NCBI RefSeq assembly: GCF_009428905.1
Contig: NZ_WHYR01000002.1
Location: 1 to 64,000 of the forward strand
From: Desulfofundulus thermobenzoicus
GTDB taxonomy: Bacteria; Bacillota; Desulfotomaculia; Desulfotomaculales; Desulfovirgulaceae
DNA length: 64,000 nucleotides
Reading direction: 5' to 3'
Part shown: piece by piece, positions 25,158 through 33,164 of the stretch
Position numbering within the stretch: position 1 is the first letter of the stretch
How the letters are laid out: each line of letters starts with the position of its first letter
The notes under the pieces: generated by a model
Databases searched by the model: none
Told to the model about the DNA's origin: nothing
Seen by the model: only the letters and a program-made list of their open reading frames with translations
Made by a program: the position numbers and the translations under genes

Positions 25158-26885
25158 ATGATTAACAGGCGGTTCCCGAAGGAAAGTAAGCCTTGCGCTT
25201 CGGAAAAATCCTCCTCCTGCGGGTTCCGGGACGGGGCGTGTTTGTGGCGGCGGTCAGTGTCCCGCTTTACAGCGCATATTTCAGCCATCCTGCTCCTGTG
25301 CCTGCTGCTGGTTCCTCCCGCCCTGGCAGGGGGTGCCCCCTCCCCCCACAAAATTCTCTTCGTTCCCCTGGACGACAGGCCGGTCAATACCGGTTTTGTC
25401 CGGCAGTTGGGGAAAATAGCGGGCGTGCAGCTGATGATGCCGCCCCGGGAGATGCTGTCCGCCGCCGGGAACGGTAATGGGGTGGAGCAGCTCTGGACCT
25501 GGGCAGAAAAGAATGCCGGCGGGGCGGATGCCGTGGTTCTATCCCTGGACACCCTTCTTTACGGCGGGCTGGTGCCTTCCCGCACCCACAACTACGGGGA
25601 AGAAACCCTCAAAACCAGGGTGCAGAAAATTAAAGAACTTAAAAAACGCGTCCGCGGACCCGTTTATGCCTTTATATCCATCATGAGGACGCCCCAGTAT
25701 AATACAGATGCGGAAGAGCCCCCCTATTACGGCCGGTACGGGGCCGATATTTTTCACATTGCCCGGCTGATGGACAGGCTGCAGGCGGGTGTAGCCGGTG
25801 ACGGGGAAAGGGGGGAGTTGGCCGCACTCAAAGGAAAGGTGCCGGAAGAATTCTGGAATGACTATGTGGGGCGGCGGACCCTGAACCACCGCCTGACGGT
25901 GGAAGTGCTGGAACTGGTCGAGGAAGGGGTTATCGACACCCTGGTCATCGGCCGGGACGACAGCGCGCCCTTTGGTTTTACCCGCATGGAGCAGAGGCAC
26001 CTGGAGCAGGAAATTGCCGCCCGCCACATCGCCGGCCGGGTTTATTCCTTTGCCGGGCTGGATGAGTGCGGGGTGGTCTTATTGATCCGGGCGGTCAACC
26101 GGTTGAATGATTATACTCCCCGGGTGTATGTGGAATACGGTACCCCCGGCGGGGAAAGGATTGTGCCCCTTTACGAGGATATACCCCTTGGGGAAAATGT
26201 GGCACAGCATGTGCTTTCGGCTGGAGGGATACTGGTAAATGTCCGGGAGGCGGCCGACCTTTTGCTGGTGGTCAATACCCCGGAGGGGGCCGTGGGGGAG
26301 GCGGCCCGCCAGGATCCCCGCAATTACAACCGGCGTCTGGCCGGCTGGCTGGAGAACCTTGTCCGGAAAGGGCGGGACGTGGCGCTGGCCGATGTGGCCT
26401 ATGCCAACGGGGCGGACAGCGGGCTGATGACAGACCTGGCGGGCAGGGGGGTTCTGTCCCGTCTGGCCGGCTATTCCGGATGGAATACCGCCGGCAATAC
26501 CATCGGTCTCTCCCTGGCCCAGGGCATGTTGTACAGCTATGCGGCCGGACACGATTCACCCCCCGGCTGGCGGGAGGAGCATAAAAAAGCCCTGCTCACC
26601 AGGCTGCTGGAAGACTGGGGATATCAGGCCGTGATCCGGCCCCAACTGACCGGAAGGTTCCTGGGCGAAAGGGGTGCGTCCACCCGGCTGGTTACGTGGC
26701 TGGAAGCGGAGGTGAAACAGGATATTTTAAGCCGGCTGAACCGGTTTGCCGGTGAAAATCTGCGGGACTTTGGCGGGCGGGTGCGGGTGAGCGGGGTGGA
26801 CCTGCCCTGGCACCGGCTGTTTGATCTCTCACTGACCATAGAACTGCCGCCGCCCGGGGATGTGGAACCGGGGTTGCGCCATTAG
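25158..26885 (+). CDS. DUF4127 family protein, probably exported
   Basis: A 575-aa protein with the DUF4127 opening KILFVPLDDRPVNTGFV after a hydrophobic segment (AILLLCLLLVPPALAGG, residues about 43-59). It also has DAVVLSLDTLLYGGLVPSR and TLVIGRDDSAPFGF, typical of the family. Biochemical function is not established. The hydrophobic segment looks like a signal peptide, but it starts late if ATG 25158 is used. An internal GTG at 25257 would place it at the N-terminus, though no ribosome site is visible there. No operon partner. Confidence 0.8.
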   Translation: MINRRFPKESKPCASEKSSSCGFRDGACLWRRSVSRFTAHISAILLLCLLLVPPALAGGAPSPHKILFVPLDDRPVNTGFVRQLGKIAGVQLMMPPREMLSAAGNGNGVEQLWTWAEKNAGGADAVVLSLDTLLYGGLVPSRTHNYGEETLKTRVQKIKELKKRVRGPVYAFISIMRTPQYNTDAEEPPYYGRYGADIFHIARLMDRLQAGVAGDGERGELAALKGKVPEEFWNDYVGRRTLNHRLTVEVLELVEEGVIDTLVIGRDDSAPFGFTRMEQRHLEQEIAARHIAGRVYSFAGLDECGVVLLIRAVNRLNDYTPRVYVEYGTPGGERIVPLYEDIPLGENVAQHVLSAGGILVNVREAADLLLVVNTPEGAVGEAARQDPRNYNRRLAGWLENLVRKGRDVALADVAYANGADSGLMTDLAGRGVLSRLAGYSGWNTAGNTIGLSLAQGMLYSYAAGHDSPPGWREEHKKALLTRLLEDWGYQAVIRPQLTGRFLGERGASTRLVTWLEAEVKQDILSRLNRFAGENLRDFGGRVRVSGVDLPWHRLFDLSLTIELPPPGDVEPGLRH

Positions 26886-27014
26886 TACCGGTCCGTGGCC
26901 CCGTGTTGACCGGACATTTGCCCTGCCGGGAATAGCCTGACCGGGTTTTGCAGATAAATATTGTGATGGTGCTTGAAAACAGGCTTTTTTAACTTCCGTG
27001 GCGGGGGGACGGTT

Positions 27015-27674
27015 TTGTTCACTTTTATTGCGGCGGTTTTCAGCATTGTGATTATCAACCTGGTATTAAGCGGCGACAATGCCCTGGTCATTGCCATGGC
27101 CTGCCGCTGCCTGCCCGCAGTGGATCAGAAAAAGGCCGTTTTCTGGGGCACTTTTGGCGCCGTGGCCCTGCGGGTGGTGCTGACCGTGGCCGCCGTCTAT
27201 CTTTTAAAAATACCCTTTTTGCAGCTGGTGGGCGGCCTGCTGCTGGTCTGGATAGCCCTAAAACTGCTTCTGGAAGATAGCGGTGAAGAGAATGTTTATG
27301 AAGCGGGGTGTTTCTGGGATGCCGTGAAAACCATCGTTATGGCCGATTTTGTGATGAGTCTTGATAATGTGCTGGGGGTGGCGGCAGCCGCCCGGGGCAA
27401 CCTCTGGCTGCTGATTTTCGGTCTGGCTTTGAGCGTTCCCATTGTGGTTGCCGGCTCCAGTTTAATTATCAAAATATTAAAACGGCTGCCCCTGACGGTG
27501 GATGTGGGCGCAGCCATCCTGGGCTGGACCGCCGGGGAGATGATCTTGAAAGACCGGTTTGTCCATCCTTATCTGGGCACTGGCGTACCGGGGAGGGTTT
27601 TCCCCGTGGCACTGGCCGGTGCGGTGGTTCTGGTGGGTCACCTCTGGGCCCGCCGCCGGGAGGAATTCCAGTAG
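27015..27674 (+). CDS. TerC/YjbE-family integral membrane protein
   Basis: A multi-pass membrane protein of the TerC family, linked in other bacteria to metal (often manganese) export or tellurite resistance. It shows NLVLSGDNALVIAMA near the N-terminus and MSLDNVLGVAAAA in the middle, the two Asp-containing helix motifs that define the family. About seven hydrophobic segments are visible. An upstream in-frame TTG at 26973 exists, but TTG 27015 follows a GGGGGGA stretch and gives a normal N-terminus. It stands alone between unrelated genes. Confidence 0.82.
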   Translation: MFTFIAAVFSIVIINLVLSGDNALVIAMACRCLPAVDQKKAVFWGTFGAVALRVVLTVAAVYLLKIPFLQLVGGLLLVWIALKLLLEDSGEENVYEAGCFWDAVKTIVMADFVMSLDNVLGVAAAARGNLWLLIFGLALSVPIVVAGSSLIIKILKRLPLTVDVGAAILGWTAGEMILKDRFVHPYLGTGVPGRVFPVALAGAVVLVGHLWARRREEFQ

Positions 27675-27765
27675 GACAGGCCCCGCATAAAAAAGGATTT
27701 GGGGTGGACGGGGCGAAATTTAATAAACTGTTTAAATCTTTAGCTGAAACAGGGGAGGAATGGTA

Positions 27766-28392
27766 ATGAAGATCCTGGCCATCAACGGCAGTCACCGCAA
27801 GGGGAAAAATACGGCCGCCATGCTGCAGGCGGTGCTGGAGGAAGCGGCCCGGGCCGGGGCGGAAACGGAACTGGTGGAACTGACCGATTATCAAATCAAG
27901 CCCTGCCAGGCCTGTAACCGTTGTCTGGGAAAGACGGAATGTTCCATAAAAGACGATGACATGGCCAAGCTTGGGGAGAAAATGCTGGCCGCCGACGGCA
28001 TAGTGCTGGGTTCCCCGGTGTACTGGGCCAATGTAACCGGGCTGATGAAGAATTTTATCGACCGCACCCGCTGGATGCACATGGCAAAGAACATGTTGCA
28101 CGGCAAGGTGGGGGGAGCGGTGACCCACGCCGGCCTGCGCAACGGCGGGCAGGAGCAGGCCCTGAATATCATGAACCGCTTCCTGGCCGCCCAGGGGCTC
28201 TTTGTGGTGGATACCCGCAACCAGGAAGGGGGTATTTACAACGGCGGCGCCATGGGCACCATGTTTAACGATCTGCGGGAGGGCAGGCCATCCTGGAAAA
28301 AAGGAGTGCATGAAGACACCCTGGCCATGGAAGAATGCCGCCGTTTGGGCCGGAATATGGTGGAAATGATTAAAAGGCTGGGTAATGGATAG
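27766..28392 (+). CDS. Iron-sulfur flavoprotein / NADPH-dependent FMN reductase family
   Basis: A 208-aa flavodoxin-fold protein starting MKILAINGSHRKGKNT, which carries the FMN-phosphate loop. CQACNRCLGKTEC near residues 45-57 fits the compact C-x2-C-x2-C-x5-C motif of archaeal and clostridial iron-sulfur flavoproteins, so a [4Fe-4S] cluster is likely. GSPVYWANVTGLMKNFIDR is the family's FMN region. ATG 27766 is preferred over 27760 because GGGGAGG is then about 8 bases upstream. Such proteins move electrons from ferredoxin or reduce small oxidants. The partner is unknown. Confidence 0.85.
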   Translation: MKILAINGSHRKGKNTAAMLQAVLEEAARAGAETELVELTDYQIKPCQACNRCLGKTECSIKDDDMAKLGEKMLAADGIVLGSPVYWANVTGLMKNFIDRTRWMHMAKNMLHGKVGGAVTHAGLRNGGQEQALNIMNRFLAAQGLFVVDTRNQEGGIYNGGAMGTMFNDLREGRPSWKKGVHEDTLAMEECRRLGRNMVEMIKRLGNG

Positions 28393-28442
28393 CTTTCAAG
28401 GGTGCAGGTTTGGGTGAAATCGATCTGCCGCTCACGGGGGTG

Positions 28443-28490
28443 CACAGGTTCCGGGTACCGCCTGCCGGTATCCCGGAACCTGTGGTTTTT
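28443..28490 (+). terminator. Rho-independent terminator
   Basis: Long inverted repeat CACAGGTTCCGGG / CCCGGAACCTGTG with a short loop and a T run, 50 bp after the flavoprotein gene. Confidence 0.9.
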
Positions 28491-28564
28491 TATCCATAAA
28501 GCGGGATAACGCGGCGCCTGCGCCGGTAAATTAAGGGCAAAATCCTTTCCCGGTTACATAAAAT

Positions 28565-29362
28565 GTGGCAGAGAAACATGGCAAAGGGGATGGGACCGTG
28601 GGAAGGATTTTATTTGTGCACGGCATGGGTCACGACCCCCGCCGGGATTACTGGCGGGATTGGGCCGCAACACTGCAGAAAGAATTGTGCGCCCAGGGGG
28701 CCGCTGTCTCCCCGGGTGACTTCGCCGGGGTTTATTATTATGATCTGGTACCCCATCCGGCCCGCCGGCCGGAGATGGCGGAAGGGCGGCAGCGTTTTCT
28801 GTCGGCCGTCAGGGCGGAAGCCCAGGGTGAACTGGCAGCGGAATATACCGGCATCCATTCATCGACCAGGGTGCCGTTGGGCCGGCTGGTGGATTTTTTG
28901 GTGGATAACTTTGGCGATATTTATGCTTATTTGTATGTGGATACCGTCTACCAGGCCGTGAACTGGCGGGTTTACCAGGCCATCCTCACTGCCGGCGGTC
29001 CGGTGCATTTGCTGGGGTACAGCCTGGGGGCCCTGGTTTGTTATTGCGCCCTGCAGGCCAGCCCGCCCCTGGCCGCCCGGGTGGCCCACCTGGTCATGCT
29101 GGGTAATCCCCTTTACTGGTTCCGGCGGGAGGTTGCCCGGCGGGCGGATTACAGCCTGCGTCCGGCAGTGGGTTACTGGACCAATGTGGCCGGCCTGGTG
29201 GACATCGCCTGGCCCCACGCGGTGCCCCGGGTCGTCCGGGGTTTGGACGAACACCTGGAATTTGTGGTTGACCGCATCAATCCCATCCGGGGCCATCACG
29301 CCTATTTCACCCATCCGGAAAGCATCAGGATCATTGCCGGTGCGTTAAAAAAGCGGCTTTAA
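28565..29362 (+). CDS. Alpha/beta hydrolase-like protein
   Basis: A 265-aa protein with the lipase-like pattern. RILFVHGMGHDPR after the N-terminus gives the HG oxyanion region, and HLLGYSLGALVCY is a G-x-S-x-G nucleophile elbow (Ser about residue 154). A late HHAYFTHPES supplies a candidate catalytic His. Substrate unknown. GTG 28565 has no clear ribosome site. GTG 28598, just before GRILFVHG, is an alternative. It is monocistronic between two terminator-like regions. Confidence 0.72.
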   Translation: MAEKHGKGDGTVGRILFVHGMGHDPRRDYWRDWAATLQKELCAQGAAVSPGDFAGVYYYDLVPHPARRPEMAEGRQRFLSAVRAEAQGELAAEYTGIHSSTRVPLGRLVDFLVDNFGDIYAYLYVDTVYQAVNWRVYQAILTAGGPVHLLGYSLGALVCYCALQASPPLAARVAHLVMLGNPLYWFRREVARRADYSLRPAVGYWTNVAGLVDIAWPHAVPRVVRGLDEHLEFVVDRINPIRGHHAYFTHPESIRIIAGALKKRL

Positions 29363-29486
29363 AACAAAGGGCCGGGCATTTACTAAAGACAAAACCGGCC
29401 ATCCCTGCGGGTGACCGGTCCTGCCGGAAAATCCCTTCAGTCCCCAACAGCCCGTGAAAAGTTGTGCCGGAGGGGTAATGCCATGT

Positions 29487-29615
29487 TTAAAAGATAACCA
29501 CCAGAATGCCGGCAATAAGTACAAACAGGCCCAGAATGGCCACCACCACACCCAGGGCAAATTCCAGCGGAGTGGTGGCTCTGGATTTTACTTCCATGCT
29601 ATCCACACTCGGCAT
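29487..29615 (-). CDS. Small single-pass membrane protein
   Basis: A 42-aa minus-strand gene. It starts MPSVDSMEVKSRATTPLEFA and continues into one hydrophobic helix (VVVAILGLFVLIAGILVV). GGAGGAAT precedes the ATG at 29615 at the right distance, which supports real translation. No family is recognised. A short soluble head plus one helix suggests a membrane accessory or sensor peptide. Confidence 0.6.
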   Translation of the reverse strand: MPSVDSMEVKSRATTPLEFALGVVVAILGLFVLIAGILVVIF

Positions 29616-29744
29616 GGGTCGATTCCTCCTTTCCATTTCCTGTTCTATAATACGTTATTTGACAGGTCAGTGTTACCGGGGAGAGATGATTTTAAAAAAG
29701 AAAAGCTCCGGGGCAATAAGGGTGTGCCGTGGGGCCGGGCATGA

Positions 29745-29776
29745 TTAAAAAAAGAAAAACCCCCCGACGGGGGTGC
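29745..29776 (-). terminator. Terminator of the glycosyltransferase gene
   Basis: On the minus strand, CCCCC-GTC-GGGGG followed by TTTTTC and more T, 25 bp beyond the glycosyltransferase stop. Confidence 0.85.
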
Positions 29777-29800
29777 TGGCCATATGGCTTGCTGTGAAAC

Positions 29801-31015
29801 CTATTGGGTTTGACCGCGCAGCTGTTCGTAAGAGATACTGCGTACATGCTTGGTATGGCTCCACACCTTGTTGTTCCGGTGAATGAAGCCGGCAAAGGTA
29901 ATGGGAATCCACGTCATGGTAAAGAACGGGTAGTACAGCAGCCACAGGTATGCCCGCGGGTGGGCCCTTTCCAGGAACAGCGCCAGCCCCAGATAAAAAT
30001 ACTGGAAGATAAAGCCGCTCAGAAACCACCACCAGTTCACCTGCTGCCAGTTTACGATGGAATACAGCAACCCCACGCCCATGAGCATGGTGAAGTAAGG
30101 TTGCATCAGGTAAATGGCGCCGTCGATTTTGCGAAAATCCTTCTGGACCAGGCCCTGCCAGACGAGCTTGAAAAAGTACCTGCTGGCCACGTTGCAGTGG
30201 CCCTGCATCCAGCGCTGCCGCTGGCGCCAGGACTGTTTCATGGTCAGGGGCTTTTCATCATACACCACGGCATCGTGCGCCCAGCTGACCTTCAATCCGC
30301 AGAAAAGGGCCTTGGTTTGAAACTCCAGATCTTCGGTCAGGGAGGTCATGCCCCAGCCGAATTTTTGCAAAACATCGCTGGCGATGCACATACCCGTGCC
30401 CCCCAGGGCGCAGGTCAGGCCCAGGTTGTACTTGGCCAGCTGCCAGAAACGGTTGGTGATCAGGTAGCCTACGTAAATGGACCGGGTTATCCAGGTATCG
30501 TTGGGGTTTTTGGTGGCCAGGTAGCCCTGGATGATTTTTTCCCCTCGCGCCAGGCGGTGGTTCATGATGTTCAAGAAATTGGGCGAGATAAGGTTGTCCG
30601 CATCCAGCACGACGATGGCGTCAAAATTACGTTTCAGCCTGAAGATTTGTTGGAAACCGTATTCCAGGGCGTATCCTTTCCCCTTTTCCCGGTCATTGAA
30701 CCGCTTGATGACTGTGGCGCCTTCTTTAGCCGCTATGGCGGCGGTATGATCCGTGCAGTTGTCTGCAATGACAAAGACCTCGTAAAGATTGCGGGGGTAA
30801 TCCATGCGGAAAATGCTTTTTACCAGCTCGCCGATCACCTTTTCTTCGTTATGGGCGGCCACAACTACGGCAAAGGTAGCCGCCGGTGGAGTGGTATAAT
30901 TCTCCCGGCGGCGGAAAAAGGAAAAGAAGGAAATGCCTATGTAGTACAGGGTAAACCCGGTTAGCAAAACCTGTAAAACTATGACAATGCCTTCCATTAT
31001 CACCAGTTCTCCCAT
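29801..31015 (-). CDS. Family 2 glycosyltransferase, membrane-bound
   Basis: A 404-aa processive-type glycosyltransferase. It begins with a membrane helix (VIVLQVLLTGFTLYYIGISF) and then the GT-A domain: VVVAAHNEEKVIGELV, VVLDADN (the DxD), SLTEDLEFQ (TED) and RQRQRWMQGH (Q-x-x-R-W). These four motifs characterise the cellulose/hyaluronan synthase-like GT2 group. Two or three more helices form the C-terminus. It probably builds an extracellular or cell-wall polysaccharide, but sugar and product cannot be inferred. ATG 31015 or the in-frame ATG at 30997 may be the start. It is alone, with its own terminator. Confidence 0.85.
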   Translation of the reverse strand: MGELVIMEGIVIVLQVLLTGFTLYYIGISFFSFFRRRENYTTPPAATFAVVVAAHNEEKVIGELVKSIFRMDYPRNLYEVFVIADNCTDHTAAIAAKEGATVIKRFNDREKGKGYALEYGFQQIFRLKRNFDAIVVLDADNLISPNFLNIMNHRLARGEKIIQGYLATKNPNDTWITRSIYVGYLITNRFWQLAKYNLGLTCALGGTGMCIASDVLQKFGWGMTSLTEDLEFQTKALFCGLKVSWAHDAVVYDEKPLTMKQSWRQRQRWMQGHCNVASRYFFKLVWQGLVQKDFRKIDGAIYLMQPYFTMLMGVGLLYSIVNWQQVNWWWFLSGFIFQYFYLGLALFLERAHPRAYLWLLYYPFFTMTWIPITFAGFIHRNNKVWSHTKHVRSISYEQLRGQTQ

Positions 31016-31270
31016 CTTTCACTTCTCCCGGAGTTAATTTTGGGGACGTACAGTCCCTGATATTATCTCCATTTTTTCTGGAACAGATTAAAAACAACGG
31101 CCTGCTCTTGGAAGCAACACCTGCCCTTTTAAATTTAACCTCCCTGTCCAGAAAAATGTGCCCGTGGTAACTATCGACTAAAATTGTAACGCAAAACGCT
31201 CCGGAAGACAAGGAGGAAATGGGTATTTTTTATAATGGGCGCCGCGGCCGGCCGCCGCGGGCCGGTTACA

Positions 31271-31294
31271 GCGAAAAATCCCCTGCCGGGGATG
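31271..31294 (-). terminator. Terminator of the 125-aa protein gene
   Basis: Minus-strand hairpin TCCCC-GGCA-GGGGA followed by TTTTT, 18 bp downstream of the gene at 31312-31689. Confidence 0.8.
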
Positions 31295-31311
31295 GGAAGG
31301 AAGCGGGCGGC

Positions 31312-31689
31312 CTAACATTGTTCGGGCTTGGCAAAAACCTTGCCGCAGCGGCACCCGTAGGTAACCAGGTGGTAGTCCCGGTGTTCCTGGACACTTAAAA
31401 TGCGCACTTTGCTGGAAATCCCGTACAATTGTTCACCGCACTGGGGGCAGACCATACCGGTGACATACTTGCGCGCCCGCACCACGGCATATCCGGGCAT
31501 GCGGGTGGCTTCCACCACATAATCCGGGAATGAGAATTTGGAGATGTGATAGCGATCCAGTACCGCCCGGACGGTTTTGAGCATGGTATCCCGGGCGCGG
31601 CCGGTCTGGCTTTTCAAAAAAACTTGCACGGCTGTCTGGATAACCTGCTGGTCTTCCCGGCTGGGGAAAGAATAGACCTTTGCCGCCAT
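31312..31689 (-). CDS. Hypothetical protein with a zinc-ribbon-like C-terminus
   Basis: A 125-aa protein, no family recognised. The N-terminal 75 residues are helical and basic. The C-terminus has MVCPQCGEQLYG and, 30 residues later, TYGCRCGKVFA, four cysteines that could bind zinc. TTGs and GTGs are rare upstream. ATG 31689 is used, with AGGTGG near the right place. It is followed by its own terminator. Single-gene unit of unknown role. Confidence 0.6.
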   Translation of the reverse strand: MAAKVYSFPSREDQQVIQTAVQVFLKSQTGRARDTMLKTVRAVLDRYHISKFSFPDYVVEATRMPGYAVVRARKYVTGMVCPQCGEQLYGISSKVRILSVQEHRDYHLVTYGCRCGKVFAKPEQC

Positions 31690-32073
31690 TTAATTCCACC
31701 TGCTCCTCAGATATTTCATGCTTTATAAAGGGAACGAACGTCCCCAGGGGTTACTCCTTCAAAATAGCCGCCGGTCGTCGGACTGAGCAGTCCGGTTCTT
31801 GCCGGAATGGGGTAATGCCGGCTTGTTTACCGTACGGATTTCTGGATCATTATTTCCAAAACCCTTCGCCGCTATAACCTGCTTACGGATTAAAGCCTTT
31901 ATATACTTTTTCCATTGTCTCCAAAAATAATTAGTCCTTCATGGTTATAAATCCTGCTTCGAATTAAGGGGATTTGAGCAACAATTTTGTAGAAGAAAGG
32001 TCCCGGGCAGGGGTTGCCCGTGAAGGATAGGGGTTGTCCTCCGGCGAAATACTATGACGGAGGTGATCAAAAA
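31690..32073. other. Gene-poor stretch
   Basis: About 380 bp. No gene, RNA or convincing promoter was recognised. The right end contains the GGAGGTG ribosome site of the next gene. Confidence 0.4.
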
Positions 32074-32442
32074 ATGGTCGAACCAGCTACTGTACCATAC
32101 TGCCGGCCCAGGGTGGTGACGGTGTTCAAGGATTTGGCATTGGCCCCCGGCAGCACGGCCACTTCAGAAACGCTGGAAAACGATATTCTGAATATTGCCC
32201 TGCGCATCCAGTCCACCGGTACGGCCGACGTACAAATTCAGGAACCCCGCGACCGGGAAGGGTGGTCCACCACCGGTTCCATGGAAGTGCTGGAAGGGGA
32301 AACCGTCTGGCATTATACCCTGAAACAGGACAAATTCCGGCTCCGCGTGGAGAATGGGTCCGGCGACCGGGTGGTGGTGACCATTCAGGCCAACCTGCCC
32401 TGCCGGGCGGAAGCACCGGAAGAAATGGTCAGGAGATGGTAG
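32074..32442 (+). CDS. Hypothetical protein, beta-rich
   Basis: A 122-aa protein beginning MVEPATVPYCRPRVVTVFK. It has alternating hydrophobic segments (VVTVFKDLALAPG, NIALRIQSTGTADVQIQE, RVVVTIQANLP) that suggest a beta-sandwich. No family is recognised. ATG 32074 is chosen because GGAGGTGAT is 8 bases upstream. An upstream in-frame ATG at 32014 is less likely. A bidirectional terminator follows. Confidence 0.55.
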   Translation: MVEPATVPYCRPRVVTVFKDLALAPGSTATSETLENDILNIALRIQSTGTADVQIQEPRDREGWSTTGSMEVLEGETVWHYTLKQDKFRLRVENGSGDRVVVTIQANLPCRAEAPEEMVRRW

Positions 32443-32533
32443 GAAAAGATCATTATGACCGATAAAAATTTGGCGTTCCGGAACCTGCTTTAAAGGAAAA
32501 CAGTAACAATAATGCCACCGTGACTGCAGTAAT

Positions 32534-32570
32534 AAAAACGGCTGTCCCCCGCCGGGCCAGCCGTTTTTTC
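32534..32570. terminator. Bidirectional terminator
   Basis: Stem ACGGCTG / CAGCCGT with A-rich left and T-rich right flanks (AAAAACGG...CCGTTTTTT). It lies between the convergent genes ending at 32442 and 32618, so it can serve both. Confidence 0.85.
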
Positions 32571-32617
32571 CGGCCAGGTCTCTCACTCCCGGCGACTGTT
32601 TGCCGGGCATTTGCCGG

Positions 32618-32878
32618 CTAAAACAGCCTTTTTTTTCGCCTGGGTTTGGGTATATAGGTCACAGTTATGGCACAGTCGGGACATATCTGGGCGCAGGACT
32701 GGCACAAAATGCATTTGTCCCCGTCCACCTGTACCGTGGGCGTACCGTATACCCCCAGCACTTCGGACCAGGTGATGCATTCCCGGGGGCATTTGACTAT
32801 ACAGAAACCACAGCCCTTGCATAGCCCCGGGTACAGGGTGATGGAACCTCTGGCCAGATCATATTGCAAAGCCTTCAA
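32618..32878 (-). CDS. Two-cluster [4Fe-4S] ferredoxin
   Basis: A small electron carrier. It has two cluster motifs: CKGCGFCIVKCPRECI and CILCQSCAQICPDCAI. Each gives C-x2-C-x2-C-x3-C plus a partner Cys, so two [4Fe-4S] clusters are expected. The C-terminus is basic (PKPRRKKRLF), which may dock a partner. TTG 32878 is preferred because AGTGGGGAA precedes it. The frame also allows TTG 32902 without a ribosome site. It lies divergently upstream of the HdrABC genes and could be their electron partner (inference). Confidence 0.82.
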   Translation of the reverse strand: MKALQYDLARGSITLYPGLCKGCGFCIVKCPRECITWSEVLGVYGTPTVQVDGDKCILCQSCAQICPDCAITVTYIPKPRRKKRLF

Positions 32879-33164
32879 TTTTCCCCACTCCGCTTCCTGC
32901 AAAATTTTATTTAACTAACTTATCAGAATTGTGCCCCGGCAGCAATCTTTTTTCCGTGAACGGTCGTCGGAAAGGCACGGCAGCTCGCAAAGTGAAAATA
33001 AACTTTGGGGAGGCAAAAACCGCCCTTCGCCAGCAAAAGGTATACTAATGGTCTGCTTAACGCTACAATTTACAAATATACGACCAAACAGGCCAGGGTT
33101 CCTGGCCTCCTTCATTATAGGAGCATTCTGTATACAATTTTGTCTGGTACGGGGGTGCTGACGG

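Noticed and set aside
29804-30964. 386-aa plus-strand frame
   Set aside because: It is antisense to a glycosyltransferase with complete motifs and has no recognisable domain.
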